From the NCBI RefSeq assembly GCF_046736045.1, contig NZ_CP177134.1, forward strand, positions 620,001-684,000: 64,000 nt of DNA, read 5' to 3'. Source of the stretch: Leptospira_A sp046736045 (GTDB lineage Bacteria; Spirochaetota; Leptospiria; Leptospirales; Leptospiraceae). Below the pieces are notes generated by a model. It was not told the DNA's origin. It did not search any database and saw only the letters and a list, made by a program, of their open reading frames with translations. Shown here piece by piece: positions 7,498 to 16,061 of the stretch (position 1 is its first letter; each line of letters begins with the position of its first letter). A program made the position numbers and the translations under genes.

Positions 7498-9060
7498 TTA
7501 GGCGAGGGCACTTGCCTCTTTTTCTTCTTTGCTGGCCGGCTTGAATTTCCAGAAGGATTCAGAGACAGAAAGAAAGGAAACGGTAAAGAATCCGATCGAA
7601 TAAAGAACCATAAATCCGATGACATACGGTTTTCCGACCAGAAAGGAAACATAAATACAGAACAAACAGTAACCGCCCATGAAAAACTCAAGGATGGCGC
7701 GGTAGTCCACAGGTACCACATATTTTACTTTTTCTTTGAGGTTGTCCCCGGTTCCTTCAATACGAAGTTTGGGAGTGCGTTTGAATCCAGATTGAACTCC
7801 GAAAACCGCCTCAAGCCAAGCATAGGTATTTACAACCGCGATCCCGGTTCCAATCATCACAAGAACAGGCAAATAGATCAATTTGCCTTTCCAATCCTTG
7901 TGAAGTTCTCTTTGAGAATAAGCATAAAAAATAACAGGTCCGAGCGATCCTAAAGATAAGATAGCCGCTGATCCGAATAAAATTTCAATCGGGAGATCAT
8001 CCAGTTTAAAACCCGCCCAATATTCCATAAGCAACAAAGGTGCTGTCAAAAGGATATTGATGATCATCAAAGGATGCACGGAATAATTGATCAGATGTGT
8101 GATCGCCTCAGCCTTGATTTTCCAAGGTTCTTTGGAACTCCAGATTCTCGGGACCAATTTAACGGCTGTTTGGATAGAACCCTTGCACCAACGGAATTGC
8201 TGAGACTTGTAAGCGTTCATCGTTGCAGGAATCTCGGCTTTACAAACAACATCTTTGATATAACGGAATTTCCAGCCTTTCAGCTCGGCACGGTAAGACA
8301 AATCGAAGTCTTCGGTAAGAGTATCGTGTTCCCAACCACCCGCATCTTCAATGCAAGCACGGCGCCAAATACCGGCAGTTCCATTGAAGTTCATCCAAAG
8401 CCCGGAACCGTTTCGCGCCACTTGTTCGATCATAAAATGACCGTCGATACCGAAGCTTTGTGCTTTGGTAAGAGTGTTATAATCTTCGTTAATATGACCC
8501 CAACGTGCCTGAACAACTCCGATCACCGGGTCTTGGAAGTAACCCATCGTACGAAGTAAAAAGTCGGAATCAGGTGTAAAATCAGCATCAAAGATAGCTA
8601 TGAAATCGCCTTTTGCTTTTGCCATTCCCTCATCCAAGGCACCGGCTTTATGGCCACGGCGGTTTGTGCGATGAAGGTGTTCGATCCAAATTCCTTTTTG
8701 GGAATAAGAATGAACCAATGATCTTACTTTTTCGATCGTTTCGTCTGTGGAATCATCCAAAACCTGAATTTGCAATTTGTCTTTAGGATAGTCCATTGCA
8801 CAAGCGGCGTCAATCAGGCGATCGATCACATAAAATTCGTTAAAGATTGGCAACTGAACTGTTACCGTAGGTAGGTTTTTGTCAGATATGGATAATAGTT
8901 TGGATTCGTCTTCCGCGCAATTTTCTTTATAACGGCTATAAAGAAAGACCATCAGGTATGTATGTAACCCGAAGAAAAAAAGAAGAAGAATGTCAATGCC
9001 GTATATGGCAAGGAAAGAAAATGACAAAAACGTTAGCATGGCTATTGTCAATGTCGGCAT
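7498..9060 (-). CDS. Processive family-2 glycosyltransferase, cellulose-synthase-like
   Basis: The 520-residue inner-membrane enzyme has an N-terminal helix (about 5-40), a cytosolic GT-A domain (about 65-300) and about four C-terminal helices. The catalytic signature is complete: 'LDDSTD' (about 102-107), 'FDADF' with the DxD pair (about 157-161), 'TEDFD' holding the catalytic base (about 249-253) and 'QQFRWCKG' (about 287-294). This pattern is shared by cellulose synthase, glucomannan synthase-like and related processive enzymes. Substrate is unknown. There is no PilZ domain and no BcsB/BcsC gene nearby. I chose the ATG at 9060 because AGGAG lies just upstream; a TTG 18 bases earlier would place that ribosome site inside the gene. 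It is divergent from the 9161 gene. Confidence 0.85.
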   Translation of the reverse strand: MPTLTIAMLTFLSFSFLAIYGIDILLLFFFGLHTYLMVFLYSRYKENCAEDESKLLSISDKNLPTVTVQLPIFNEFYVIDRLIDAACAMDYPKDKLQIQVLDDSTDETIEKVRSLVHSYSQKGIWIEHLHRTNRRGHKAGALDEGMAKAKGDFIAIFDADFTPDSDFLLRTMGYFQDPVIGVVQARWGHINEDYNTLTKAQSFGIDGHFMIEQVARNGSGLWMNFNGTAGIWRRACIEDAGGWEHDTLTEDFDLSYRAELKGWKFRYIKDVVCKAEIPATMNAYKSQQFRWCKGSIQTAVKLVPRIWSSKEPWKIKAEAITHLINYSVHPLMIINILLTAPLLLMEYWAGFKLDDLPIEILFGSAAILSLGSLGPVIFYAYSQRELHKDWKGKLIYLPVLVMIGTGIAVVNTYAWLEAVFGVQSGFKRTPKLRIEGTGDNLKEKVKYVVPVDYRAILEFFMGGYCLFCIYVSFLVGKPYVIGFMVLYSIGFFTVSFLSVSESFWKFKPASKEEKEASALA

Positions 9061-9160
9061 CTTACTCCTTGGAGTCAAACGTTTTGTGCACTGCCAAATG
9101 AAATCTAAATTTTCCTCTTTCGTTTCTCCCTTACTCTAGAAACCTTGGTTTCAATTCTTT

Positions 9161-11344
9161 ATGGATTCTCAATGGAAACGATTCTGGGAAACAGGCCTTT
9201 TTCCCTCTTTAGAGTTTATGCTAAGTTTAACGCTCGGGTATTTCATATCCCTGCTTTTTTATACATCTTCCAATGAATTGAATTTGGTGGACACATCAGA
9301 CTCCGCCTTCCCCATCCTTCAGACGCTTTTGGCGGTATTTTTCGGATTCGGTTTTATTTTCAGAAAGTATTCTCAGAATCAGCCAAGACCACTAACAATT
9401 GTTTTGCTGTTTTTGGTGGGTGCGGAAGCCTATTGGGTGATTCAGGAAGGTGCTTCCGAATTTTTAATCGACTATATTTTCTCTTTTGAGCTGATTTTGA
9501 TGACTGCCATTCTGGGAGGATTCACAGCGGGGCTTTATTGCGGGTCATTACGGGACTATCGTTTTTTAAGTTTTGCACTCGGTGTTACGATTTTCACCTT
9601 TCACTCGTTATTTGACCCCAATCATAATTATTCTTTAAAGACAATCATCGCAGTCTTATTCGTATTATTTGAAATTTACCTGTTCAGCACATTTTTGCAA
9701 AAATCCGCTTTTTCAATACGATTTTACAAAATAAGATCGAAGATCGGTAAACACCCGCTATTTGCTCCATTTTACCGATCTTCTCTTTCTCTTTTGATTT
9801 CATACTGCTTCCTGCACGTTTATTTTCAACCGGGACCGAAAATTCCTTTGATCTTATCCATTTCGTTCGCAATATTTTTCGGAAGGATACTTTCCCTTTT
9901 AACAGGGATTAAACACGAAACCAAAGCGGTGTTTTTCATCGGCCGCATCACTCTCGTTATCGCATTTTTCTTTTTCGTTTATCAATCCTATTGGAATTAT
10001 TTTCATATAGCACTTTGCATACTACTCGCAGGCATGGTCGGTTTTTTCAAGCCGAACGAATCCGGCAAAAAGGAATATATTTTCGTAAGTATGGAAGTTG
10101 CGGGATATACCTCGTTATCTTTAATTTTGTATCATTGGAATATCATGTTGGGAATCAGATCCTTACTTGCATTAGGTTTTGTTCCGATTCTGGTTTATCC
10201 TTATTTGATGCAAAAACATATTATAAAAACCCCCCGACTGGTGATGGTAGGCGTTACATGCCTGATCGCAGTTGTGTTTTTTTATCCGCCTTCCATCCGA
10301 ACCAATGTTCCTTTTTCAAAAAAAGAAATCTATGATCCGATTCCATATAAAATCATCAGCACAAACATTGCGGAAAAAGATTTCATATTTTACAGATCGA
10401 TTCTTCCCTTTCAGTCTGATCCTTTTTTACCGAAAAAATCCGAAATTAAAAACAAAACGATTATTCTGAGTCTACAGAACAATCAGTCTCAGATCATTTC
10501 CTATATAGAAAGATTGAGCAAGGAAAAACATCCGTTTCTTATTTTTGTCAGTAGAAAAAAAGAAAGTCCATCACCTCATATCAACGCACTCTCCCTTTTG
10601 AAACGAACTTCGTTTTGGAGCTTTGACGTATACTATCCGCCTTACGCGGAACAACCGATTGAATTTTCGGAAGGTATCCCCAAAGATTGGAGATTGAAAT
10701 ACTTTCAGGAAAGATTGGAAAATGCCAACACGGAAGAAGCAAGGATTGCCCTGGATACCATCATCAAATTTTCAAGCGGTGATTTGAGAAAAGATGCCTT
10801 CACCATTAAACAGTTGTATTATGAATCTTATGCAGATTATGCGAATTTTTATTATTCCATCGGTCAGAATAAATTGGCACTTGATTCGATCGCTTTGGCC
10901 CGAAAATTCGAAGTTCCTAAAAAAAATCTACTACGTATCGCATACAATAGTTTGAAATTCACAACTCCCGAACCGGATTTCATACCCATCCTGGAAGACC
11001 TCGCAGGAGAAGAGGAATTTCAGGAATTTGCATGGAATACTCTGGTTCCCATGTTCGAATCCCTGAATGATTCGGAAAATGCATTAAAAACAATGTCACT
11101 TCTGGAAAGATACTACCGCAATCACAATCAAACCGATCTCGCCAACGAACTAGAGTTAGTAAAAGTTCGTCTTTACCTCAACCAGGAAAATTGGAAAGAT
11201 GCGGAACCTTTGATTTTTGCCAGAGTCAAAGAAAATCCCGAATCTGTGATTTGGGGAAGATTGAAAAATGAAGTGGTTGAAAAAAAGGAATCTTCCAGGA
11301 GAATATACGCACGTCCCGAAATGAGAGAGGCTCGTATTCAATAA
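9161..11344 (+). CDS. Large polytopic membrane protein with cytosolic helical C-terminal region
   Basis: The 727-residue protein has about ten to twelve hydrophobic helices over residues 15-375. A soluble region of about 350 residues follows. Its last part (about 500-720) is alpha-helical with alternating patterns such as 'YYESYADYANFYYSIGQNKLALDSIALARKF', here described only in outline, and looks TPR-like. I do not recognise a family. The stop codon overlaps the ATG of the MotA-like gene by one base, so the two products are made together and may act together. The divergent neighbour is a processive glycosyltransferase. A role in envelope energisation or polysaccharide export is speculative. 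Confidence 0.6.
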   Translation: MDSQWKRFWETGLFPSLEFMLSLTLGYFISLLFYTSSNELNLVDTSDSAFPILQTLLAVFFGFGFIFRKYSQNQPRPLTIVLLFLVGAEAYWVIQEGASEFLIDYIFSFELILMTAILGGFTAGLYCGSLRDYRFLSFALGVTIFTFHSLFDPNHNYSLKTIIAVLFVLFEIYLFSTFLQKSAFSIRFYKIRSKIGKHPLFAPFYRSSLSLLISYCFLHVYFQPGPKIPLILSISFAIFFGRILSLLTGIKHETKAVFFIGRITLVIAFFFFVYQSYWNYFHIALCILLAGMVGFFKPNESGKKEYIFVSMEVAGYTSLSLILYHWNIMLGIRSLLALGFVPILVYPYLMQKHIIKTPRLVMVGVTCLIAVVFFYPPSIRTNVPFSKKEIYDPIPYKIISTNIAEKDFIFYRSILPFQSDPFLPKKSEIKNKTIILSLQNNQSQIISYIERLSKEKHPFLIFVSRKKESPSPHINALSLLKRTSFWSFDVYYPPYAEQPIEFSEGIPKDWRLKYFQERLENANTEEARIALDTIIKFSSGDLRKDAFTIKQLYYESYADYANFYYSIGQNKLALDSIALARKFEVPKKNLLRIAYNSLKFTTPEPDFIPILEDLAGEEEFQEFAWNTLVPMFESLNDSENALKTMSLLERYYRNHNQTDLANELELVKVRLYLNQENWKDAEPLIFARVKENPESVIWGRLKNEVVEKKESSRRIYARPEMREARIQ

Positions 11345-12081
11345 TGCACCCAACTATACTAGGAATCATTGCCGCCATACTTTCGGTAGTCGCCGCCATT
11401 TTAATCGAAGGTGCTTCTTTTCGCTCTTTCCTTCACCTTCCCGCCTTCTTGCTGATAGTCGGAGGAACACTTGGTGCGACAATTGCATCTTTTTCCTTAT
11501 CGCAACTGGTTCGGGCCATTCGTGATCTAAAAAGTTCTCTCTTCGAAAGGGAATCACTGGATTTACAATCCATCTTTTTTAAATTCTGGGAGAAAGCCAG
11601 AAAAGAAGGACTTCTTTCTTTGGAAGAAGAGGCGAAACGATTGCAACACCCTTTTCTCCAGAAAGGAATTCAATTGATCGTAGATGGTTCCGATCCCAGA
11701 ACCATTGAAGAAATTCTTTGGGAAGCACATGAAGAATCGGAAAAAAAAGATCTTCGTTCCGCCAAGGTTTTTGAAACAGCTGCCGGTTTTTCTCCTACGA
11801 TCGGAATTATAGGAACCGTGCTCGGACTTGTAACTGTTTTGGAAAACCTGGAAGGTGGAACACGTGTTTTGGGGCAAGGAATCGCTACTGCTTTTATTGC
11901 AACATTTTATGGAATTGCATTTGCCAATCTCATCTTTCTTCCGTTAGCTTACCAACTTCGTTCATTTTCAAAAAAACAAAGTAACGAAAGACAGGCGATC
12001 TTCCGGGGCGTATTGGCATTACAATCAGGCGAAAATCGCAGGATTTTAGCAGAAAGAATAGAACCCTTTCTTGATAAATAA
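11344..12081 (+). CDS. MotA/TolQ/ExbB-family proton channel protein, closest to MotA
   Basis: The 245-residue protein has the MotA layout: two N-terminal helices (about 5-25 and 30-52) with 'GGTLGATIASF', a long cytosolic segment with 'LRSAKVFETAAGFSPTIGII', and two C-terminal helices around 'GTVLGLVTVLENL' and 'GIATAFIATFYGIAFANLIF'. These match flagellar stator MotA. In MotA the partner MotB anchors to peptidoglycan and carries the proton-binding Asp; no MotB is adjacent. Instead the gene is coupled by a one-base overlap to a large polytopic protein. It may be a second flagellar stator whose MotB lies elsewhere, or it may drive a different machine. Confidence 0.8.
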   Translation: MHPTILGIIAAILSVVAAILIEGASFRSFLHLPAFLLIVGGTLGATIASFSLSQLVRAIRDLKSSLFERESLDLQSIFFKFWEKARKEGLLSLEEEAKRLQHPFLQKGIQLIVDGSDPRTIEEILWEAHEESEKKDLRSAKVFETAAGFSPTIGIIGTVLGLVTVLENLEGGTRVLGQGIATAFIATFYGIAFANLIFLPLAYQLRSFSKKQSNERQAIFRGVLALQSGENRRILAERIEPFLDK

Positions 12082-12115
12082 AGAAGGGACATAATTTACT
12101 GCGGACGGATATTGA

Positions 12116-12160
12116 AAGCCCCCACCCTGCTTGGGATCGGGGGGAGTGGCTCGTGGGCTT
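12116..12160. repeat. G/C-rich palindromic intergenic element, copy D2
   Basis: Outer arms AAGCCC(C)CAC (12116-12125) and GTGGGCTT (12153-12160) enclose CCCTGCTTGGGATCGGGGGG. The complement shares AGGGTGGGGG and a C-run with the element at 880-918. It lies between the convergent MotA-like and RlmK-like genes. It is not followed by a T-run on the plus strand, so I do not call it a terminator. Confidence 0.4.
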
Positions 12161-12259
12161 GCAAAAAAAACCTAACACAAAATCCCTATTTCTACAAACC
12201 TAACTTCGAATTCTCCGATTTTTCTTCCAATAAGTTCGTCTTTTTGCCAACGACATCCG

Positions 12260-13237
12260 TTAAACAGGCATAATATGGTATAACTTGTGGATCTTTTTAT
12301 CTCTGAAATCTTCAGGAATGGTAACGAGTGATAAATCAATACATTTAAAATCCCGTTTGGACCATTCTTCTTCCGGAATACTCAAATCAAACTTACGGAA
12401 GTTAGTTGAAAACCAAATTTCTCCGGTTTCAGTCAAAAACTTCGTTAAAAGAGTCAAAAGCAAATTGCGATGGTTTTCCTGAACATCCCATTCCTCCGAC
12501 ATTTTTTTACTATTTGAAAAAGTAGGAGGATCCAAAACGATGAGATCATATTTTTTGCGAGAAGGATTTTTGGATTCATCACGAATCCATTTGATGACAT
12601 CGGTGCAAAGAAGCTCATGATTTCTCAGATTATATCCGTTTTTTGTCAGATTTTTGGCAGCCCATTCGATATAAGTTTTCGACAAATCAATGCTAACTGT
12701 AGAACTCGCCCCGCCCGCCGCCGCGTATGCGGTAAAAGAACCGGTATAACAAAATAAATTCAAAACGGATTTTCCCTGAACCTTTTCACCAACCATTTTT
12801 CTTGTTATACGGTGATCCAGAAACAAGCCCGTATCGAGATAGTCGGATAAATTGATTAAAAATTGAATTCCGTTTTCCTCAATCCAGATTTCTTTGGAAA
12901 CATCGGATAATTTTTCATATTGGTCTTTTCCCTTTTGCTTTTTCCTTCTTTTCAAAAACAGGTTTTCATCTTCCAATGCAAAAGAACTTTTTACAATCCT
13001 TCCGATTTCCTGATACCGTTCCTCTTGTCCCGCCTCGTCCTGGAATCTCAAAGAACTCCGGTCATAGAGCACAAAACAGTCATTATAACGATCAAGAATC
13101 ACCGGAACCTGAGGAATGTCTTCGTCATAAATGCGATAGGAATGAATGCCAGTGCGTTTGGACCATTTTTCCCGGTCTTTTTTAAGTTTTTTTAAACGAT
13201 TCTCAAACATGAGAAGTGCGCCGGAGAGAGAATTCAT
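12260..13237 (-). CDS. Stand-alone RlmK-type 23S rRNA guanine-N7 methyltransferase
   Basis: This 325-residue protein aligns from memory with the C-terminal RlmK half of E. coli RlmKL (YcbY), which makes m7G2069 in 23S rRNA. Shared blocks include 'YRIYDEDIPQVPVILDRY' near the N-terminus, 'QKGKDQYEKL', 'NLSDYLDTGLFLDHRITRKM', the SAM-binding 'VLNLFCYTGSFTAYAAAGGA' and the catalytic-site 'LDPPTFSNSKKM'. The N-terminal RlmL methyltransferase and THUMP domain of the E. coli fusion are absent. The start is supported by AAGGAG about 12 bases upstream. An RlmI-like m5C enzyme is a less good alternative because the DPPTFSNS motif is typical of RlmK. Confidence 0.85.
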   Translation of the reverse strand: MNSLSGALLMFENRLKKLKKDREKWSKRTGIHSYRIYDEDIPQVPVILDRYNDCFVLYDRSSLRFQDEAGQEERYQEIGRIVKSSFALEDENLFLKRRKKQKGKDQYEKLSDVSKEIWIEENGIQFLINLSDYLDTGLFLDHRITRKMVGEKVQGKSVLNLFCYTGSFTAYAAAGGASSTVSIDLSKTYIEWAAKNLTKNGYNLRNHELLCTDVIKWIRDESKNPSRKKYDLIVLDPPTFSNSKKMSEEWDVQENHRNLLLTLLTKFLTETGEIWFSTNFRKFDLSIPEEEWSKRDFKCIDLSLVTIPEDFRDKKIHKLYHIMPV

Positions 13238-13375
13238 ATAGTCTGCTTTCTCCTTACCACGCTAGCTCAAAACCGTCCGCACCTTTTTCAATACGCAGAG
13301 AAAAATTTTCATAAAAGCCTCCATCTTTCACTTTTCTCCTTGAGAATTGAGTACGGAAGCGAATCCTTATCATAG

Positions 13376-13789
13376 ATGAGTCAGAAAGGTTTACTCTATA
13401 TTTATTGTGACGGATCTTCGAGAGGCAATCCAGGTCCCGCGGCCATCGGTGTTTCCGGACAAACCAAAGACGGGGAAGAAATATTTTTTATTTCGGAATC
13501 AATCGGGAAGGCAACTAACAACGTTGCAGAATGGGGTGCCTTACGCCGAGGAATGGAAAAAGCGATTGAACTGGGTGAAACAAAGGTCCAATTCAAATTG
13601 GATTCGGAGCTTGTCGTAAAACAGATGAAAGGTGAGTATAAAGTTAAAAACCAAGATTTGCTTCAATACAAAATCGCCTGCGAAAAGTTAAAGACCGGAT
13701 TTGAATTTTTCGAAATCAAATACATTCCCAGAGAACAAAATTCCAGAGCGGATGCTCTCGCCAATTTAGCACAAGATGCAAAACAATGA
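13376..13789 (+). CDS. Ribonuclease HI family protein
   Basis: The 137-residue protein has the RNase H fold and its four acidic catalytic residues: Asp12 ('IYCDGSSRGNPG'), Glu52 ('NNVAEWGAL'), Asp76 ('FKLDSELVVKQMKG') and Asp126 ('REQNSRADALANLA'). It degrades the RNA strand of RNA-DNA hybrids. It is of the shorter RNase HI type seen in many bacteria and archaea, with a C-terminal 'IPREQNSRADALAN' in place of the E. coli 'HAGHxENERCDxLA'. Its stop overlaps the start of the following lipoprotein gene (ATGA), so these two form an operon running toward the Fur-family gene. Confidence 0.92.
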   Translation: MSQKGLLYIYCDGSSRGNPGPAAIGVSGQTKDGEEIFFISESIGKATNNVAEWGALRRGMEKAIELGETKVQFKLDSELVVKQMKGEYKVKNQDLLQYKIACEKLKTGFEFFEIKYIPREQNSRADALANLAQDAKQ

Positions 13790-14142
13790 AAAGCACGGTG
13801 GGAATATTTCTTCTACTTTGTCTATTGGCAAATTGCGAAAAGTCATCCCCGGAAGAAGACCAATTCGACGAATTGAAAAAAACAGCATCCGTTTATCAGC
13901 TCGCCCGATTCTGTGAGGAAAACAAAGCCTTACAGTCCAGGAAAGAAAAGGAATGTTCGGAGGCCTTTCAAAACAGCCTCAATCGGATTGAAGCTCTTCT
14001 TGCCCGACAAATCGACCTAAGCTTTACCAAACTCATCGTTCCGAAAGAAGAAGGTGCGGAAATAGAATTGCTTCTAAGGACAAAACCTGAATGGGGAATC
14101 CGCTATTTGGAAATCTGGAAACAATCTGTGATTTTAGAATAG
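13786..14142 (+). CDS. Small lipoprotein of unknown function
   Basis: The 118-residue product has a lipoprotein signal peptide with lipobox 'LLANC', lipidated Cys at residue 17. The mature part is charged and probably helical with two cysteines ('RFCEENK' and 'KECSEAF') that could form a disulfide. It overlaps the RNase HI gene by 4 bases (ATGA) and precedes the Fur-family gene by 31 bases. No family is recognised. Confidence 0.7.
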   Translation: MKSTVGIFLLLCLLANCEKSSPEEDQFDELKKTASVYQLARFCEENKALQSRKEKECSEAFQNSLNRIEALLARQIDLSFTKLIVPKEEGAEIELLLRTKPEWGIRYLEIWKQSVILE

Positions 14143-14173
14143 ACAATCCACACTCATACAGGATAAACAAATT

Positions 14174-14599
14174 ATGGCGACAGGCGATCCCTCTAATATT
14201 CTAAAAAAAATTGGTCTCAAAGTGACCAAAAACAGAGAAAAAGTCATATCCATTCTCCAGGATTCGAGAAGACCTCTCAACCACCAGGAGATCATGGAAA
14301 AATTGCCAAAAGACGAATCTTGGGATCGGGTTACCATCTATCGCGCCTTAGCTGACCTTGAAGAAAAAAACATTCTCAATTCACTCCACTCCACTGACAG
14401 ACTTACTTATTTCGAATTGAAAGAAGAAGGCGGGAGAACCGTATCTTTGGCACATGGTCATTTGGTTTGCAATATTTGCGGTAAAATCGAATGTATAGAC
14501 GACCCGTGGAACGGAATTCCCTCCGCAAAACAACTGAAAGGTTTTTCAACCGATTCGGTAGAAATCGTTTTTCGAGGCACTTGTAAATCTTGCCAGTAG
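14174..14599 (+). CDS. Fur-family transcriptional regulator
   Basis: The 141-residue protein has the Fur layout: an N-terminal winged helix ('GLKVTKNREKVISILQ' then 'TIYRALADLEEKNIL', the recognition region) and a C-terminal metal-binding dimerisation domain. Two CxxC pairs, Cys99/Cys102 ('CNICGK') and Cys137/Cys140, would hold the structural zinc. His94 and His96 ('AHGHLVC') are likely metal ligands. It could be Fur, Zur or PerR; a PerR-type Asp/His set cannot be assigned by eye. It is followed by the CCA/poly(A) polymerase gene with a 10-base overlap, and no metal-uptake gene is adjacent, so the regulon cannot be inferred from context. Confidence 0.9.
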   Translation: MATGDPSNILKKIGLKVTKNREKVISILQDSRRPLNHQEIMEKLPKDESWDRVTIYRALADLEEKNILNSLHSTDRLTYFELKEEGGRTVSLAHGHLVCNICGKIECIDDPWNGIPSAKQLKGFSTDSVEIVFRGTCKSCQ

Positions 14600-15888
14600 G
14601 CTTAAGTCAGTTTATCCCGGAACCGTTTCGGTCTCATCTCCAGGTTCTTCATAAAACTTTAAAAAACGCAAACTTCGAGTCCTACCTTGTAGGTGGATCC
14701 GTACGAGATCTATGTATGGGAAAGATTCCCAAAGAATATGACCTTACTACTTCGGCAAAGCCGGAGGATGTCAAAAAATTATTCCGACACGTCATCGAAA
14801 CAGGAATCCAACATGGAACTGTTACCGTTGTGATGGATAAGGTGAATTATGAAATCACCACCTTCCGTTTGGACAAAGATTATACGGACGGAAGAAGACC
14901 CGACCATGTGGAATTCGGCACATCCCTCAGCGAAGATTTGAAACGCAGGGATTTTACAATGAATGCTCTCGCACTCAATCTGGAAACGGACGAATTGATT
15001 GATGAGCAGGAAGGGCAGATCGACATTCAAAAGAAAATCATCCGGACGATCGGAGATCCTATCAAACGATTTTCGGAAGACGGGCTGAGGCCTGTTCGTG
15101 CCATGCGATTTGCAAGTGTATTGGGATTTTCCATAGAGCCTAATACAAAGAAGGCGATTGCGATCACAAAACAAATCACAGCAAAAATTTCCGTAGAAAG
15201 ATTGCAGGAAGAAATCATAAAATCATTCCTCGGACCGAAACCTTCCGAAATGCTGAAATTGCTTTTGGAAGAAGGGACACTTTCTCTTTTTTTTCCGGGC
15301 ATCCTATCGGAAAACATTTCACCACAAAACAAAAGTTTGCTGGCCTTGGACTCGGTTTCCAAAGAAAATACAGGTTTCATACTGGGTATTTGGATTTATG
15401 CCATATTCCCGGAAACAGATCCGTCGGAATGCGAAGACTTCTTAAAAAAATTAAAGTTTTCCAATCAGATGATAAAGGATGCCTTATTCTTTTTTTCCAT
15501 CTGCGTGGATTTGGCAAAACCTCTCCCTTACGGAGAGTATGAGATCCGGAAACAATTTCTGGCACCCATCGCAAAACATATTTCTACAAGAAAAATGGAA
15601 CCAAATGAGATGTTCTCGGGTCTTAAAGTTGTCATCACAAAACTGAATGACAAGGAAGCAGTCCAATGGTTTGAAAAATCATTCAACGTTTGGCAGTCCA
15701 AACCACCTCTTCTACTCTCCGAGCTTGCCATCAATGGGAAAGACATCGAGTCCAGATTTCCAGAGCTACCGAAGCAAAAGTTCGGAGTATTGTTGCAATT
15801 TCTATTAGAAACGGTTTGGAAGGACCCAACAAACAATCAATTTGCCAATTTGTTAGAGCACTCTGCTCAGTTTATAAGCAAACTGTAA
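14590..15888 (+). CDS. CCA-adding enzyme / poly(A) polymerase, class II
   Basis: The 432-residue nucleotidyltransferase carries 'YLVGGSVRDLCMGK' (Gly35-Gly36 motif), the acidic pair in 'EYDLTT' (about 49-51), 'RRDFTMNALAL' (about 119-129) and 'EDGLRPVRAMRFA' (about 163-175). These are the head and neck motifs of class II tRNA nucleotidyltransferases and poly(A) polymerases. The helical body and tail follow. The E. coli poly(A) polymerase-specific tail is not evident, so CCA addition or repair is favoured. The start is TTG at 14590, inside the end of the Fur-family gene; the first internal ATG would remove the GG-RD motif. Translation is therefore coupled. Confidence 0.88.
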   Translation: MPVGLSQFIPEPFRSHLQVLHKTLKNANFESYLVGGSVRDLCMGKIPKEYDLTTSAKPEDVKKLFRHVIETGIQHGTVTVVMDKVNYEITTFRLDKDYTDGRRPDHVEFGTSLSEDLKRRDFTMNALALNLETDELIDEQEGQIDIQKKIIRTIGDPIKRFSEDGLRPVRAMRFASVLGFSIEPNTKKAIAITKQITAKISVERLQEEIIKSFLGPKPSEMLKLLLEEGTLSLFFPGILSENISPQNKSLLALDSVSKENTGFILGIWIYAIFPETDPSECEDFLKKLKFSNQMIKDALFFFSICVDLAKPLPYGEYEIRKQFLAPIAKHISTRKMEPNEMFSGLKVVITKLNDKEAVQWFEKSFNVWQSKPPLLLSELAINGKDIESRFPELPKQKFGVLLQFLLETVWKDPTNNQFANLLEHSAQFISKL

Positions 15889-15938
15889 GTTTTTTCCTAA
15901 GATTTGCTATATACTGGTATTCATTACAAGAAAAATTT

Positions 15939-15962
15939 GTGCAGAAAATACTCATTCTGCAC
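15939..15962. repeat. Perfect 8-bp inverted repeat upstream of the porin gene
   Basis: GTGCAGAA (15939-15946) and TTCTGCAC (15955-15962) face each other across 8 bases. No T-run follows, so it is not a typical terminator. It lies in the 173-base gap between the CCA enzyme gene and the porin gene, about 100 bases before the porin start. It could be an operator or an mRNA hairpin. Confidence 0.45.
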
Positions 15963-16061
15963 TGGATTTGCATGAATCCCGTTCTTTTACTAAGATAATT
16001 TTTTCCAATTCTCGGCCCTGGTACACTAATTGCACTAGGAGAGCATAGGAGAAAATGGCAA

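Noticed and set aside
9060..9078. TTG at 9078 as the start of the glycosyltransferase
   Set aside because: The AGGAG ribosome site would lie inside the coding region; ATG at 9060 is better placed.
12116..12160. Rho-independent terminator of the MotA-like gene
   Set aside because: The hairpin is followed by A's, not T's, on the plus strand.
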